A DNA stretch of 39,691 nt from Staphylococcus sp. CAG:324 (GTDB lineage Bacteria > Bacillota_I > Bacilli_A > ML615J-28 > CAG-313): the NCBI GenBank assembly GCA_000433035.1, contig FR890801.1, positions 1 through 39,691 on the forward strand, in the 5' to 3' direction. The notes beneath the pieces were generated by a model that was given only the letters and a program-made list of their open reading frames with translations, did not search any database and was not told the origin of the DNA. Shown here piece after piece: positions 24,485-32,804 of this stretch. The position numbers and the translations under genes are program-made. Every line of letters starts with the position of its first letter. Position 1 is the stretch's first letter.

Positions 24485-25837
24485 ATGAAAAAAATATTAT
24501 TGTCTATTTTTGTTTTAATTGGTTTATTTGTTTTTGTTAGTTGTGATAATACCAATAAAAATAATTATACTAGTGACAATTATGATTGGAAGACTCCACA
24601 AACAGATAAATTAAAATTAACACAATCATACGAAGGTAAAGATTTTATAAAAGATGGTATTGGTGAGGTTACACCAATCCGTTATGTAGATGGAGATACA
24701 ACAATTTTTAAAACTAGTGATGGTACTCAATTTACAGTTCGTTACAATGGCATCAATACACCAGAATCAACATATCGAATTGAGCCTTGGGGATTTGCGG
24801 CATCAACATATAACAAGAAAAAATTTGAAACTGAACTAGCAAGTGGTGCTAAAGTAGTTCTTCAAGCAGAAGATTTAACGCAAAGATTGGATACTACAGG
24901 TAGGTATTTGGCATGGGTTTGGTTTGTGTATCCAGATGGAGATTCTAGACTTTTAAATTTAGAACTTGCTGAATATGGATATGCCTATGTTAAATCAGCG
25001 GATGGTACGCAATATAGTAAATATTTTACAGATGCTATTTTTGATATTTCAATAAAGAAATTAAGAATATATGGTGAAGTTGATAAAGATTATGATTATT
25101 CAACCGAAGCCAAAGAAATGTCTATTAAACAAATTAGAGAAACTTATGGTACTGAAGAAGCAATTGACGCATCACGTAATGGGTTTACTTCTCCACTTAT
25201 CAAAGTGAGTGGTGTTGTAGTGAGAAAAAATGGTCAAACAAATGCTTATATCCAACAATATGATGAAACTACAGGAAAATATTATGGTATATATGTGTAT
25301 GGTGGTTATAATTCCATTTCTAAATTAATTGAGGGTGCATATGTACAAATTACAGCAAAGGTTGGATATTACTATGGTTCTTTACAAATTACCGACCTTA
25401 CAAGCGATAGTAAAATAAAAGTATATACTTTTGATGCGAAAGATCAAATTGCAGTTATAGATGAAACTTGTGAAGCAATTAATGATATTAATGCTTATGA
25501 TAAAATAGGTAATTTAGTTAAAGTGAATCATTTAAAAGTAACAGGATATAAAGATGCTGATAATTCATCTGCTATTACTTTATATTGTGAATATCAAGAT
25601 GCAAAAGGTCAAACACAAAGATTGAATGTTAGAATTGATCAAAATGTTTTATTAAAAGATCCAATAACAGGTTCACAAATTTTATCAGGTTCATACTTTA
25701 CAGGAAAAACGTTTAGTTCAATTACTGGTATTGTAACGTATTATAATGGTGCAACAGCTGAACCTGAAAATGCTTATGCAAATGGACATATACAATTAGC
25801 TTTGACTACTATGAATGATGTAGTGTTTGCAGAATAA
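24485..25837 (+). CDS. Surface lipoprotein nuclease: SNase-like domain plus OB-fold region
   Basis: The 450-residue protein has a lipobox FVSC (Cys20). Residues ~60-200 match the staphylococcal nuclease fold: DGDT (D71 as metal ligand), R86, T92, E94 and R140 align with D21, R35, T41, E43 and R87 of the S. aureus enzyme. The residue equivalent to metal ligand D40 is Asn (N91, in GINTPES). Residues ~215-300 resemble an OB-fold (VSGVVVRKNGQTNAYIQQYD) and ~315-450 a second, similar one. The combination recalls Bacillus YhcR and mycoplasma surface nucleases. It should cut external DNA or RNA. It lies 34 bases after the receptor gene, so it is probably co-transcribed with the transporter. Confidence 0.88.
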   Translation: MKKILLSIFVLIGLFVFVSCDNTNKNNYTSDNYDWKTPQTDKLKLTQSYEGKDFIKDGIGEVTPIRYVDGDTTIFKTSDGTQFTVRYNGINTPESTYRIEPWGFAASTYNKKKFETELASGAKVVLQAEDLTQRLDTTGRYLAWVWFVYPDGDSRLLNLELAEYGYAYVKSADGTQYSKYFTDAIFDISIKKLRIYGEVDKDYDYSTEAKEMSIKQIRETYGTEEAIDASRNGFTSPLIKVSGVVVRKNGQTNAYIQQYDETTGKYYGIYVYGGYNSISKLIEGAYVQITAKVGYYYGSLQITDLTSDSKIKVYTFDAKDQIAVIDETCEAINDINAYDKIGNLVKVNHLKVTGYKDADNSSAITLYCEYQDAKGQTQRLNVRIDQNVLLKDPITGSQILSGSYFTGKTFSSITGIVTYYNGATAEPENAYANGHIQLALTTMNDVVFAE

Positions 25838-25849
25838 AAATTTAAAACT

Positions 25850-25890
25850 GGAGTTATTTTATAATTTTTATTCTGTTATGAAATAACTCC
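25850..25890 (+). other. Long stem-loop between the two lipoprotein genes
   Basis: GGAGTTATTT (25850-25859) pairs with AAATAACTCC (25881-25890) over a 21-base loop. No T-run follows, so it is a weak terminator at best; mRNA processing or partial termination is possible. Confidence 0.5.
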
Positions 25891-25980
25891 TTCTAAAACT
25901 TGGTTTAATTTTTCTGTAAAAGAAAATTTAAATAATCAAAATTAAATCTATTTTGAAAAATATTAGGAGGAAAAAAAGGT

Positions 25981-28731
25981 ATGAAAATTACCGTATTAGG
26001 TAAAAAAATTGTAGCTTTCTTTGCTATAGCGCTTCTTGGTTTTTCACTTGCTGGATGCCTTGAAGAATCAGGTGGTGATGTAACTTTAGAAAAAGCTCAA
26101 GAAAATGTCAATAGTGTTCTTGGAAAAATTTTCTTTAGTTCAGATGTTTTACAAAATGTGACATCTAATTTAGAATTAGTTAAACAAAATGTAAATTATC
26201 CAGACGTTGAGATTAAATGGGAAAGTAATCAAGAAGATTTGGTTAAAATTGAAGAAAATAGCGAAGGTAAACTTGAAGCTGTTGTTACTAGACCAGAACT
26301 AGATGATCCAAGAATTGAAGAAGGAAAAGATTATGTCGTTGTAGTTTTAACTGTTTCTGCTTCACAAACAGTTGGTGATGAAGTTGCTAGTGGAACAAAA
26401 GAGTTTACCTTAAGAGTAAAAACAGTTTCTGTTGATAAAGAGGGGTCAATTTTAGAAGTAAAACAAGCTGTAATTGATAGTTTAGTTGAAAGAGGTGTTG
26501 CTCTGAATACTAATGATTCTAAAAATGCTTTATTCTGCGTAACATATGGACGTGTATTACTTCAAATTAGTAAATCTATGATTATTTCTGATGGTACTCA
26601 ATCAGTTGTTGTATATGGTGACTATTCTAGTACTTGCAAAGTTGGAGATTTAGTTCGTGTACAAGGTGGAGTGTATTCATATTTTGGACAAATTGAATTT
26701 GCTAGCGAAGTAGCGGTTACTAAATTAGATGAAAATGATTCTCATGCTGGTATTACTGTTTGTGGATATGAAGATGCAACAATTGAAGGATATACTACTG
26801 CTTTAACTGCTGCTGTAGATGAAAATAGAAAAGTTGTAGATAAAGAAGCTATCTTAGATTTCTCTGGCGCAACATATAGATTATGGGCAAAAGTATTAAA
26901 AGAAGAAGCGGCTCCTGGTGATAAATATGCTTTAGAAGACCCAGAAACAGGAACAAAAATATCTATTTACCACTATGCAACAGATGATGCTAATCTAGCT
27001 GCTGAAATGGATAAATGGGTTGGCAAATATGTATATATTAATGCAGTAACCATTGATAGATATTCAAGTAATGATGTTTATCGTGTATTATGGGATGGTT
27101 CTACTTTAGTTGAAGCACCTGCTCCTAGTTTAGATGATGCTCAAAAAGTTGTCAAAGCAATTGCCGAACTTGAATCCACAAAATTTGCTCTTTTAAATTA
27201 TAATGGTCAAGAATTTGCTTTCCCTACTGTTAGTGTTGCAGATGTAACAATTGATTGGGCAACTACTCCTGCTACTCTTGTTCAAGATGGTAAACTTGTA
27301 GTTACTGAAGATGGTGTCGCACAATTAGTTGCAACAGTTACATGCGGAGATGCAAGTGATACAGTTACATTAGAAATAAATGTTCGAGTAAATGAAACTA
27401 TCGTGACGGTTGCTGAGGCGGTAAATGCTGCTAAGGGTGATATCGTTACTATTCAAGGTGTTGTTGAAGTATTATTTGGTTCTAAAAATAATTATTATAT
27501 TGCAGATGAAACTGGTGCAATTTTAGTTTATGCATCTTGCGATTACAAACTTGGTCAAACGGTTAAATTAATTGGTGAAGTCGATGTATTTAATGGTACT
27601 CCTCAAATTAAGAGTGGTGCAACAGTTACATTAGTAGAAGATACAACTTGGACAATGGCTACTCCAAAACAAGTTACAATTGCTGAAGTTTTAGCTTATA
27701 CTGCGGATAATGCTTTATATGGTGCTTACTTACAAGCTAGTGGAGTTTTAGTAAAATCTGGTAATTATTACTATTTAGCAGATGCTACAGATTCAACTAA
27801 AAAAATTAGTTTATATAATTCAAATGTAGTTGCTGAATTAGCAGAATTTGCAGATACTGATAAAGTAGTAACATTAAATTTCTATTTCTATGGAAATGCT
27901 AAATCTGATTGGAGTGGAGATTATCGAGTAATCTTTGCAGGTCGTGATGGCGAATATGTATTACCAACATTAACTGATGAAGAAACTGCTAATAAAGTTC
28001 TTGATAATTTAGATGTACCAGAAACTGTTACTGATGATTTTTCATTACCTACAGTGGATGGATTGGTTTGGTCTTTAAAAGAAGTATCAGATGTTGTGAT
28101 TTTAAATGGTGAAACTGTTAGTGTAAATCGTCCTGCAGTAGGTGAAGCAGATGCAACAGTTGTATTTGTAGCAAGTTATACATATAAAGATGTACTTTAT
28201 ACAAAAGAATTCCCTGTTGTAGTAAAAGCTTTACAAGAAACAACTGGCGAAAAAAAGGTAACTTATACTTTTGATAATACAACTGCTAAGGGTACAGCAT
28301 TAACTGCAGAAACTGCTTTAGAAATTTTTAATGCAGCTTATGTTGTTGGTGATACTGCGAATTCTTTAACATCAGTAACTGCTACAAAAGTGTATGAAGG
28401 AAATGATCAAGGTGGTGCTTATGAAAACCAATCAGGTTTCCTTAAGATGGGTGCATCAAAAGAGAATGGTGAATTGACTTTAACTTTTGCAGATGGCATA
28501 AAAGTTACAAAAGTGGAAATTACTTGTCATGATTGGTATACTCAATCAGATACATATCCTACTAACTCTAATACTGTTGCTGTAAATGATTCAACACCGG
28601 TTTTAGCTCCATACAACCAAAATGGTACACCAGAGGTTATGACATTTACATTAGAAGAAGCAACAAATATTGTTAAAATTGTTTCTGCAAAAAGAATTTT
28701 TGTATTTTCAATTACTGTTTATTTTGAATAA
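25981..28731 (+). CDS. Large multi-domain lipoprotein with repeated Ig-like and OB-fold-like modules
   Basis: The 916-residue protein has a lipobox LAGC (Cys26). An Ig-like module follows at ~35-150, then OB-fold-like modules: ~160-260 (MIISDGTQSVVVYGDYSS), ~280-375, ~475-550 (GDIVTIQGVVEVLFGSKNNY) and ~565-660 (YGAYLQASGVLVKSGNYYYL). Ig-like spacers lie between some of them. The last ~155 residues (from KKVTYTFDNTTAKGTAL) form a beta-rich module that I cannot name. No catalytic motif is seen. The OB modules resemble those fused to the SNase in the preceding gene, so a nucleic-acid-binding or scaffolding role at the surface is plausible but inferred. AGGAGG precedes the ATG. Its own terminator ends the transcript. 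Confidence 0.8.
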   Translation: MKITVLGKKIVAFFAIALLGFSLAGCLEESGGDVTLEKAQENVNSVLGKIFFSSDVLQNVTSNLELVKQNVNYPDVEIKWESNQEDLVKIEENSEGKLEAVVTRPELDDPRIEEGKDYVVVVLTVSASQTVGDEVASGTKEFTLRVKTVSVDKEGSILEVKQAVIDSLVERGVALNTNDSKNALFCVTYGRVLLQISKSMIISDGTQSVVVYGDYSSTCKVGDLVRVQGGVYSYFGQIEFASEVAVTKLDENDSHAGITVCGYEDATIEGYTTALTAAVDENRKVVDKEAILDFSGATYRLWAKVLKEEAAPGDKYALEDPETGTKISIYHYATDDANLAAEMDKWVGKYVYINAVTIDRYSSNDVYRVLWDGSTLVEAPAPSLDDAQKVVKAIAELESTKFALLNYNGQEFAFPTVSVADVTIDWATTPATLVQDGKLVVTEDGVAQLVATVTCGDASDTVTLEINVRVNETIVTVAEAVNAAKGDIVTIQGVVEVLFGSKNNYYIADETGAILVYASCDYKLGQTVKLIGEVDVFNGTPQIKSGATVTLVEDTTWTMATPKQVTIAEVLAYTADNALYGAYLQASGVLVKSGNYYYLADATDSTKKISLYNSNVVAELAEFADTDKVVTLNFYFYGNAKSDWSGDYRVIFAGRDGEYVLPTLTDEETANKVLDNLDVPETVTDDFSLPTVDGLVWSLKEVSDVVILNGETVSVNRPAVGEADATVVFVASYTYKDVLYTKEFPVVVKALQETTGEKKVTYTFDNTTAKGTALTAETALEIFNAAYVVGDTANSLTSVTATKVYEGNDQGGAYENQSGFLKMGASKENGELTLTFADGIKVTKVEITCHDWYTQSDTYPTNSNTVAVNDSTPVLAPYNQNGTPEVMTFTLEEATNIVKIVSAKRIFVFSITVYFE

Positions 28732-28738
28732 AAAATGA

Positions 28739-28775
28739 AAAAGCTTTAAGGTTTTTCCTTAAGGCTTTTCTTTTT
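28739..28775 (+). terminator. Terminator after the large lipoprotein gene
   Basis: AAAAGCTTTAAGG pairs with CCTTAAGGCTTTT (one G-U pair) around a TTTTT loop; a T-rich run follows. Confidence 0.88.
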
Positions 28776-28776
28776 C

Positions 28777-28805
28777 TTGATAAAATTTATTATCTATGTT
28801 ATAAT
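28777..28805 (+). promoter_or_regulatory. Promoter of the DHH-DHH-surE operon
   Basis: TTGATA at 28777-28782 and TATAAT at 28800-28805 are 17 bases apart. Confidence 0.75.
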
Positions 28806-28830
28806 AATAAATTAAGGAGAATGCAATTTG

Positions 28831-29787
28831 ATGTTTATAGATATATATAATAAAATAAAAGAGTATGATACTATTATTATTCATCGGCATACAAAACCTG
28901 ATTGTGATGCACTAGGTTCACAATTAGGGCTGAAATATGCTATTTTAGCAACCTTTCCAACTAAATGTGTGAAAGTAACAGGAGATATGGTAGAACGTTA
29001 TAATTGGTTTGATCAAATGGATGATGTTAAGGATGAAGAATATCACAATGCTTTGGTAATTGTATGTGATAGTGGATCAGAAAAATTAATTAGTGATAAT
29101 AGATATGGTAAGGGTTCTTTTTTAATCAAGATTGATCATCACTTACCTCAAGGAGAATATGGTGATATAGCATATGTCGATACAACTAGTGAATCTTGTG
29201 CCAGAATTATTGCAGAATTGATCAAACAAACACCACTTATAATGAATAAAGAAGCGGCAAAAAATTTATTTGCTGGCATAGTAACGGATAGTGGTAGATT
29301 TAGATATAGCCAGACTTCTTCTAAAACATTTGATATTGCTTCTTATTTAATGCAGTATGATATTAATATTGAACAAATATATAGTAAAATTTATACAGAA
29401 AAGTTATATAATGTAAAACTGAAAGCAAAACTAATTTCAAAATTTAAAGTAACTCAAAATAAAGTTGCCTATTTGATCAATACATATCAAGATGTTTTAA
29501 AATATAATCTTCCTATTTTTGATATTTCAAGAGGGATGGTTAATATTATGGCTGGGATTGAAGGCATTGATGTTTGGGCCAACTTTACTGAAACTCAAAA
29601 TGGTGAGGTATATTGTGAACTGAGATCAAATGGTCTAAATATAAATGCGGTTGCAACGCTTTTTGGTGGTGGAGGGCATCTTCAAGCAAGCGGATGTACA
29701 TTAAGTAGTTTAAAAGAAGTGAAAAAAGTAATCAAAGCATTAAATGAATTAGTAGGAGATAGTTATGATAAATGCAATTCTAAATAA
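28831..29787 (+). CDS. DHH/DHHA1 phosphoesterase (NrnA-like oligoribonuclease/pAp phosphatase), copy 1
   Basis: The 318-residue protein has the DHH-family motif I HRHTKPDCDALGS, motif II VCDSGS, the DHH motif IDHHLPQG (102-104) and motif IV GIVTDSGRFRY. The C-terminal DHHA1 domain has FGGGGHLQASG. NrnA-type enzymes degrade nanoRNA and short DNA to mononucleotides and can dephosphorylate pAp. AAGGAGA precedes the ATG at 28831; a TTG three bases earlier is less likely. Its 3' end overlaps a paralogue by 23 bases. Related c-di-NMP phosphodiesterases share these motifs, but the short single-domain form fits NrnA better. Confidence 0.88.
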   Translation: MFIDIYNKIKEYDTIIIHRHTKPDCDALGSQLGLKYAILATFPTKCVKVTGDMVERYNWFDQMDDVKDEEYHNALVIVCDSGSEKLISDNRYGKGSFLIKIDHHLPQGEYGDIAYVDTTSESCARIIAELIKQTPLIMNKEAAKNLFAGIVTDSGRFRYSQTSSKTFDIASYLMQYDINIEQIYSKIYTEKLYNVKLKAKLISKFKVTQNKVAYLINTYQDVLKYNLPIFDISRGMVNIMAGIEGIDVWANFTETQNGEVYCELRSNGLNINAVATLFGGGGHLQASGCTLSSLKEVKKVIKALNELVGDSYDKCNSK

Positions 29788-30763
29788 AATAAAAGAATAT
29801 GATACCATTATTATTCATCGTCATATAAGACCGGATGGTGATTGTATCGGTTCTCAAAGAGCTTTAAAAGAAGCGATTCAATTGAATTTTCCCAATAAAA
29901 TGGTATATGCGGTAGGAGATGAAATTCCACCTTATTTGCAAGAGTATGGAATTATTGATGAGGTAGATGAAACACTATATCATGATGCTTTAGTTATTGT
30001 AGTTGATACCGCAAGCCGCCTTCGTATATGTAATAGTAATTTTGAAAAGGGAGCTTTTTTAATTAAAATTGATCACCATGATGATTCAGAAGATTATGCT
30101 GATATAAACTATGTTGATCCATCCTCACCAGCTTGTGCTTCGATTTTAGTGAGAATGTTTAAAATGTGGAAGTTTAAATTAAATAAAGATATTGCAACGT
30201 TTTTATATTTATCCATTACAACTGATACTGGGCGGTTTAGATATCGTGGTGTCAATGAAGAGGTTTTTACTCATGCTGGATTTTTATTAAACTATGGAAT
30301 TGATACAGATACACTTTATACAAATCTATATATCAAAGAAGCTCAAACTCTGAAACTTCAAGGGTATGTGTATCAGCATTTTAAAAAAACTAAAAATGGA
30401 GTGGCATATATCTACTTTACAAAAGAATTGATGCATAAATTTCATGTAACCAAAGAAGATGCGGCTAATTTAGTAAATTGTTTAGATAGTATTAGAGGGT
30501 CGCTTATTTGGGCTGTTTTTGTTGATCAAGGGAAAATAGATAGTAATATATCTAAAATAGAAACGACTGATTTAGAAGAAATTAGGGTTAGAATTCGTTC
30601 TCGTTTTGTGCCTATTAATGAAATAGCAACGCATTACAGAGGTGGTGGTCACTTGATGGCTGCTGGAGCTACAGTTTATTCTTATAAAGAAATTAAAATG
30701 ATATTAAAAGAATTAGATTTTCTTCTAAAAACGTATAAGGAAAATCATCCAAATGCTTTCTGA
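29765..30763 (+). CDS. DHH/DHHA1 phosphoesterase (NrnA-like), copy 2
   Basis: The 332-residue protein has the motifs HRHIRPDGDCIGS, VVDTASR, IDHHDDSEDY, TTDTGRFRY and C-terminal YRGGGHLMAAGA. It is a paralogue of the preceding gene, sharing the opening (KIKEYDTIIIHRH), and probably arose by tandem duplication. The copies have diverged in loops, so specificity may differ, for example nanoRNA against pAp or short DNA. TAGGAGA lies inside the upstream gene before the ATG. It ends in TGA, the only intact gene of the window to do so, and overlaps surE by 11 bases. Confidence 0.88.
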   Translation: MINAILNKIKEYDTIIIHRHIRPDGDCIGSQRALKEAIQLNFPNKMVYAVGDEIPPYLQEYGIIDEVDETLYHDALVIVVDTASRLRICNSNFEKGAFLIKIDHHDDSEDYADINYVDPSSPACASILVRMFKMWKFKLNKDIATFLYLSITTDTGRFRYRGVNEEVFTHAGFLLNYGIDTDTLYTNLYIKEAQTLKLQGYVYQHFKKTKNGVAYIYFTKELMHKFHVTKEDAANLVNCLDSIRGSLIWAVFVDQGKIDSNISKIETTDLEEIRVRIRSRFVPINEIATHYRGGGHLMAAGATVYSYKEIKMILKELDFLLKTYKENHPNAF

Positions 30764-31493
30764 TATAAGAATTTTAGTTACGAATGATGATGGAATAGAT
30801 AGTATAGGGTTAAGAGTATTAGTAGAAAAATTAAAAGTTTTGACCAATCATATTTTAGTGGTAGCACCAAGTAAACAAATGAGTGCAACATCACATAAAA
30901 TTACTCTTCATGAGGGCATTTTATTAAAAAAAGAAGAGGATGTTTTTAAAGATGTTGTAGCATATAGTATATCAGGTACACCGGTAGATTGTGTCAATAT
31001 GGCTATTAATTTACTCAAATTTAAGCCGAATGTTATTTTTTCTGGTGTGAATAATGGATTGAATGTAGGGACAGATATTATGTATTCTGCAACCGTTGCA
31101 TCTGCTTGTGAGGGGATAAATTATAATATATTGGGAATTGCTATTTCTTGTGATGTTGATCATCTTGAGGGAATGAAGTATTTTGATGATATTATTTGTT
31201 ATATAAGAAGAACTAAAATTTATAAACAAGCCAAAGTGTTAAATATCAATATACCAAAAGTAGCACATCATATTCAAATTACGCATCAAGGTGTTTTCCC
31301 TTTTCAAATTTCATATATACAAAAAGAAGATGGCTTATATTATATGCACTCAGTACCACTAGCTAATACTATCGACAATGATCGTAATTCAGATGTATAT
31401 GCGATTAATCACAATACTATATCGATCACTCCTCTTACTAATAATCAAACAGATTTAAAATTATATGAAAAATGGCAGAAAATAAACATATAA
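30753..31493 (+). CDS. surE: 5'/3'-nucleotidase SurE
   Basis: The 246-residue protein has the SurE signature ILVTNDDGIDSIGLRVL near residue 8, VVAPSKQMSATSHKITL, YSISGTPVDCV and FSGVNNGLNVGTDIMYSATV. These hold the metal-binding Asp pair, Ser and Asn of the active site. SurE removes phosphate from nucleoside 5'- and 3'-monophosphates and, in some species, from short polyphosphate. Overlapping the second DHH gene, it would act on the mononucleotides released by those enzymes. Confidence 0.93.
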   Translation: MLSDIRILVTNDDGIDSIGLRVLVEKLKVLTNHILVVAPSKQMSATSHKITLHEGILLKKEEDVFKDVVAYSISGTPVDCVNMAINLLKFKPNVIFSGVNNGLNVGTDIMYSATVASACEGINYNILGIAISCDVDHLEGMKYFDDIICYIRRTKIYKQAKVLNINIPKVAHHIQITHQGVFPFQISYIQKEDGLYYMHSVPLANTIDNDRNSDVYAINHNTISITPLTNNQTDLKLYEKWQKINI

Positions 31494-31531
31494 AAAAACA
31501 ATCTCTCATAAAATAAGATGGGTGATCAACG

Positions 31532-31720
31532 GTGAAAATATTAAAATTTATTAAATGGCTATTAAAATCAACGCTTCTTGGACTTGCTATGATTTTTATT
31601 TTTAATATTATTGGTGCTCATTTTAGTTTAAATATTCCTGTAAATATATATACTATTGCAATTGTTGGAACACTTAGAATACCTGGTCTTGTAATGATTT
31701 TAATATTTTTAATTTTATAA
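31532..31720 (+). CDS. BofA-like small membrane protein
   Basis: This 62-residue protein begins at GTG. Its C-terminal half, IGAHFSLNIPVNIYTIAIVG followed by LRIPGLVMILIFLIL, follows the BofA pattern of a hydrophobic segment, small-residue step, I-P-[IVL]-N and G-x-P-G before a final hydrophobic segment. In Bacillus, BofA inhibits the SpoIVFB protease that processes pro-sigma-K. There the gene follows recR; here it lies 12 kb away, before a DUF1934 gene. The ribosome binding site is weak. BofA-like proteins also occur in non-sporulating relatives, so function is unsure. Confidence 0.6.
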   Translation: MKILKFIKWLLKSTLLGLAMIFIFNIIGAHFSLNIPVNIYTIAIVGTLRIPGLVMILIFLIL

Positions 31721-31732
31721 AGAGGTATATTT

Positions 31733-32125
31733 ATGAAGAAAATTGAAGTTGATTTCAAACTATTGGTTAGTGATGGCAGTATGACATCTTTTATAACTGA
31801 TGGTTTATATGAAGAATTTGATGATTATATTGAAATCAGTTTTACAGAGGAAACACAAATTAAGGCAAATACAAAAGTTGATATATATAAAGATAAAGTT
31901 ATGATTCAACGTATGGGTGAAATCAATATGGAAATGGAATATATCATGGGAATGGATACTACTTTACATCTTACAACCGATTTTAATTATCAACTTTCAA
32001 TGAATAATTATACAAAGTATTTAGAAATTAATGAAAATAGTTTACAAATTGTCTATCAAACAGAAACAGATAAAGAACAAAATCTGACACATAATTTATT
32101 TTTAAAATGGGCTGATATAAATTAA
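31733..32125 (+). CDS. DUF1934 family protein (YwiB-like calycin beta-barrel)
   Basis: The 130-residue protein is soluble and beta-rich. The pattern (KIEVDFKLLVSDG near the N terminus, then DDYIEISFTEE, MIQRMGEINMEMEYIMG and a C-terminal LTHNLFLKWADIN) fits the DUF1934/YwiB family, an eight-stranded barrel of unknown function. Members are often located near argS and rpoE; rpoE is the next gene here, which supports the call. AGAGGT precedes the ATG. Confidence 0.75.
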   Translation: MKKIEVDFKLLVSDGSMTSFITDGLYEEFDDYIEISFTEETQIKANTKVDIYKDKVMIQRMGEINMEMEYIMGMDTTLHLTTDFNYQLSMNNYTKYLEINENSLQIVYQTETDKEQNLTHNLFLKWADIN

Positions 32126-32138
32126 TAACCTTTTTAAT

Positions 32139-32167
32139 TTGCAAAAAAATTGGAAATATAGTATAAT
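32139..32167 (+). promoter_or_regulatory. Promoter of rpoE, TTGCAA type
   Basis: TTGCAA at 32139-32144 and TATAAT at 32162-32167 are 17 bases apart, with the A-tract after TTGCAA seen at other promoters in the window. Confidence 0.7.
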
Positions 32168-32206
32168 ATACTAACAATGGGGAGTAAATTAAAGTGGAGG
32201 ATAGAT

Positions 32207-32713
32207 ATGGGTAGTAAAGATAAGGAAAAATCATTATTAGAGATTGCAATTGAATTGTTAGATATGAAAAAGAAACCACAAAAAATAACAGCTATTTTAA
32301 AAGAAGTTATGGAAATTAAAGGGGTTAAGGCAAGTGTGATGAAAGAACTTGCCCCACAATTTGTGTTAGATTTTATGCAATCTGGCTATTTTGTTTATTG
32401 TGGTGATGAATGTTGGGATTTAAAAGATCGTCAGCCAACTGCTGTATTAGACAAAGAAAGTGGCGATTATGACGATATTTATGAAGATGATGAGGATGTT
32501 AAGAAAAATGAATTAAAAGATGACATCTTTATTGATGACAATATTGATCGAATTCAAGATAGTGATGATGACGATGAAGAAACTGAAGAAGAAGACGAAA
32601 TTGATGATGATTTAGCTAAAGCTTTTGATGATTTTGATGATGAATACAATGCTGGATTAGTATTAGTAGATGAAAATCAAGAAGAAGAAAATGATGATGA
32701 GGAAGATGACTAA
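32207..32713 (+). CDS. rpoE: DNA-directed RNA polymerase delta subunit
   Basis: The 168-residue protein has an N-terminal HARE-HTH-type winged-helix domain (about residues 1-85, with SLLEIAIELLDMKKKP and SGYFVYCGDECWDLKDR). A long acidic tail rich in Asp and Glu follows, the hallmark of delta. It binds RNA polymerase, weakens non-specific DNA contact and speeds recycling in Firmicutes. The ATG at 32207 behind GTGGAGG is preferred over an ATG at 32177 that lies too near the promoter. Presence of delta points to Bacilli. Confidence 0.93.
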   Translation: MGSKDKEKSLLEIAIELLDMKKKPQKITAILKEVMEIKGVKASVMKELAPQFVLDFMQSGYFVYCGDECWDLKDRQPTAVLDKESGDYDDIYEDDEDVKKNELKDDIFIDDNIDRIQDSDDDDEETEEEDEIDDDLAKAFDDFDDEYNAGLVLVDENQEEENDDEEDD

Positions 32714-32720
32714 ATAAAAC

Positions 32721-32757
32721 AAGTAATCGTATATATGCATATGCGATTACTTTTTAA
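32721..32757 (+). terminator. Terminator after rpoE
   Basis: AAGTAATCG (32721-32729) pairs with CGATTACTT (32744-32752), followed by a short T run. The loop contains the palindrome ATATGCATAT. Confidence 0.8.
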
Positions 32758-32804
32758 CATTTCTATGGTATAATACAATTAATAAGAATGGGAAAAGTAA
32801 TCAT

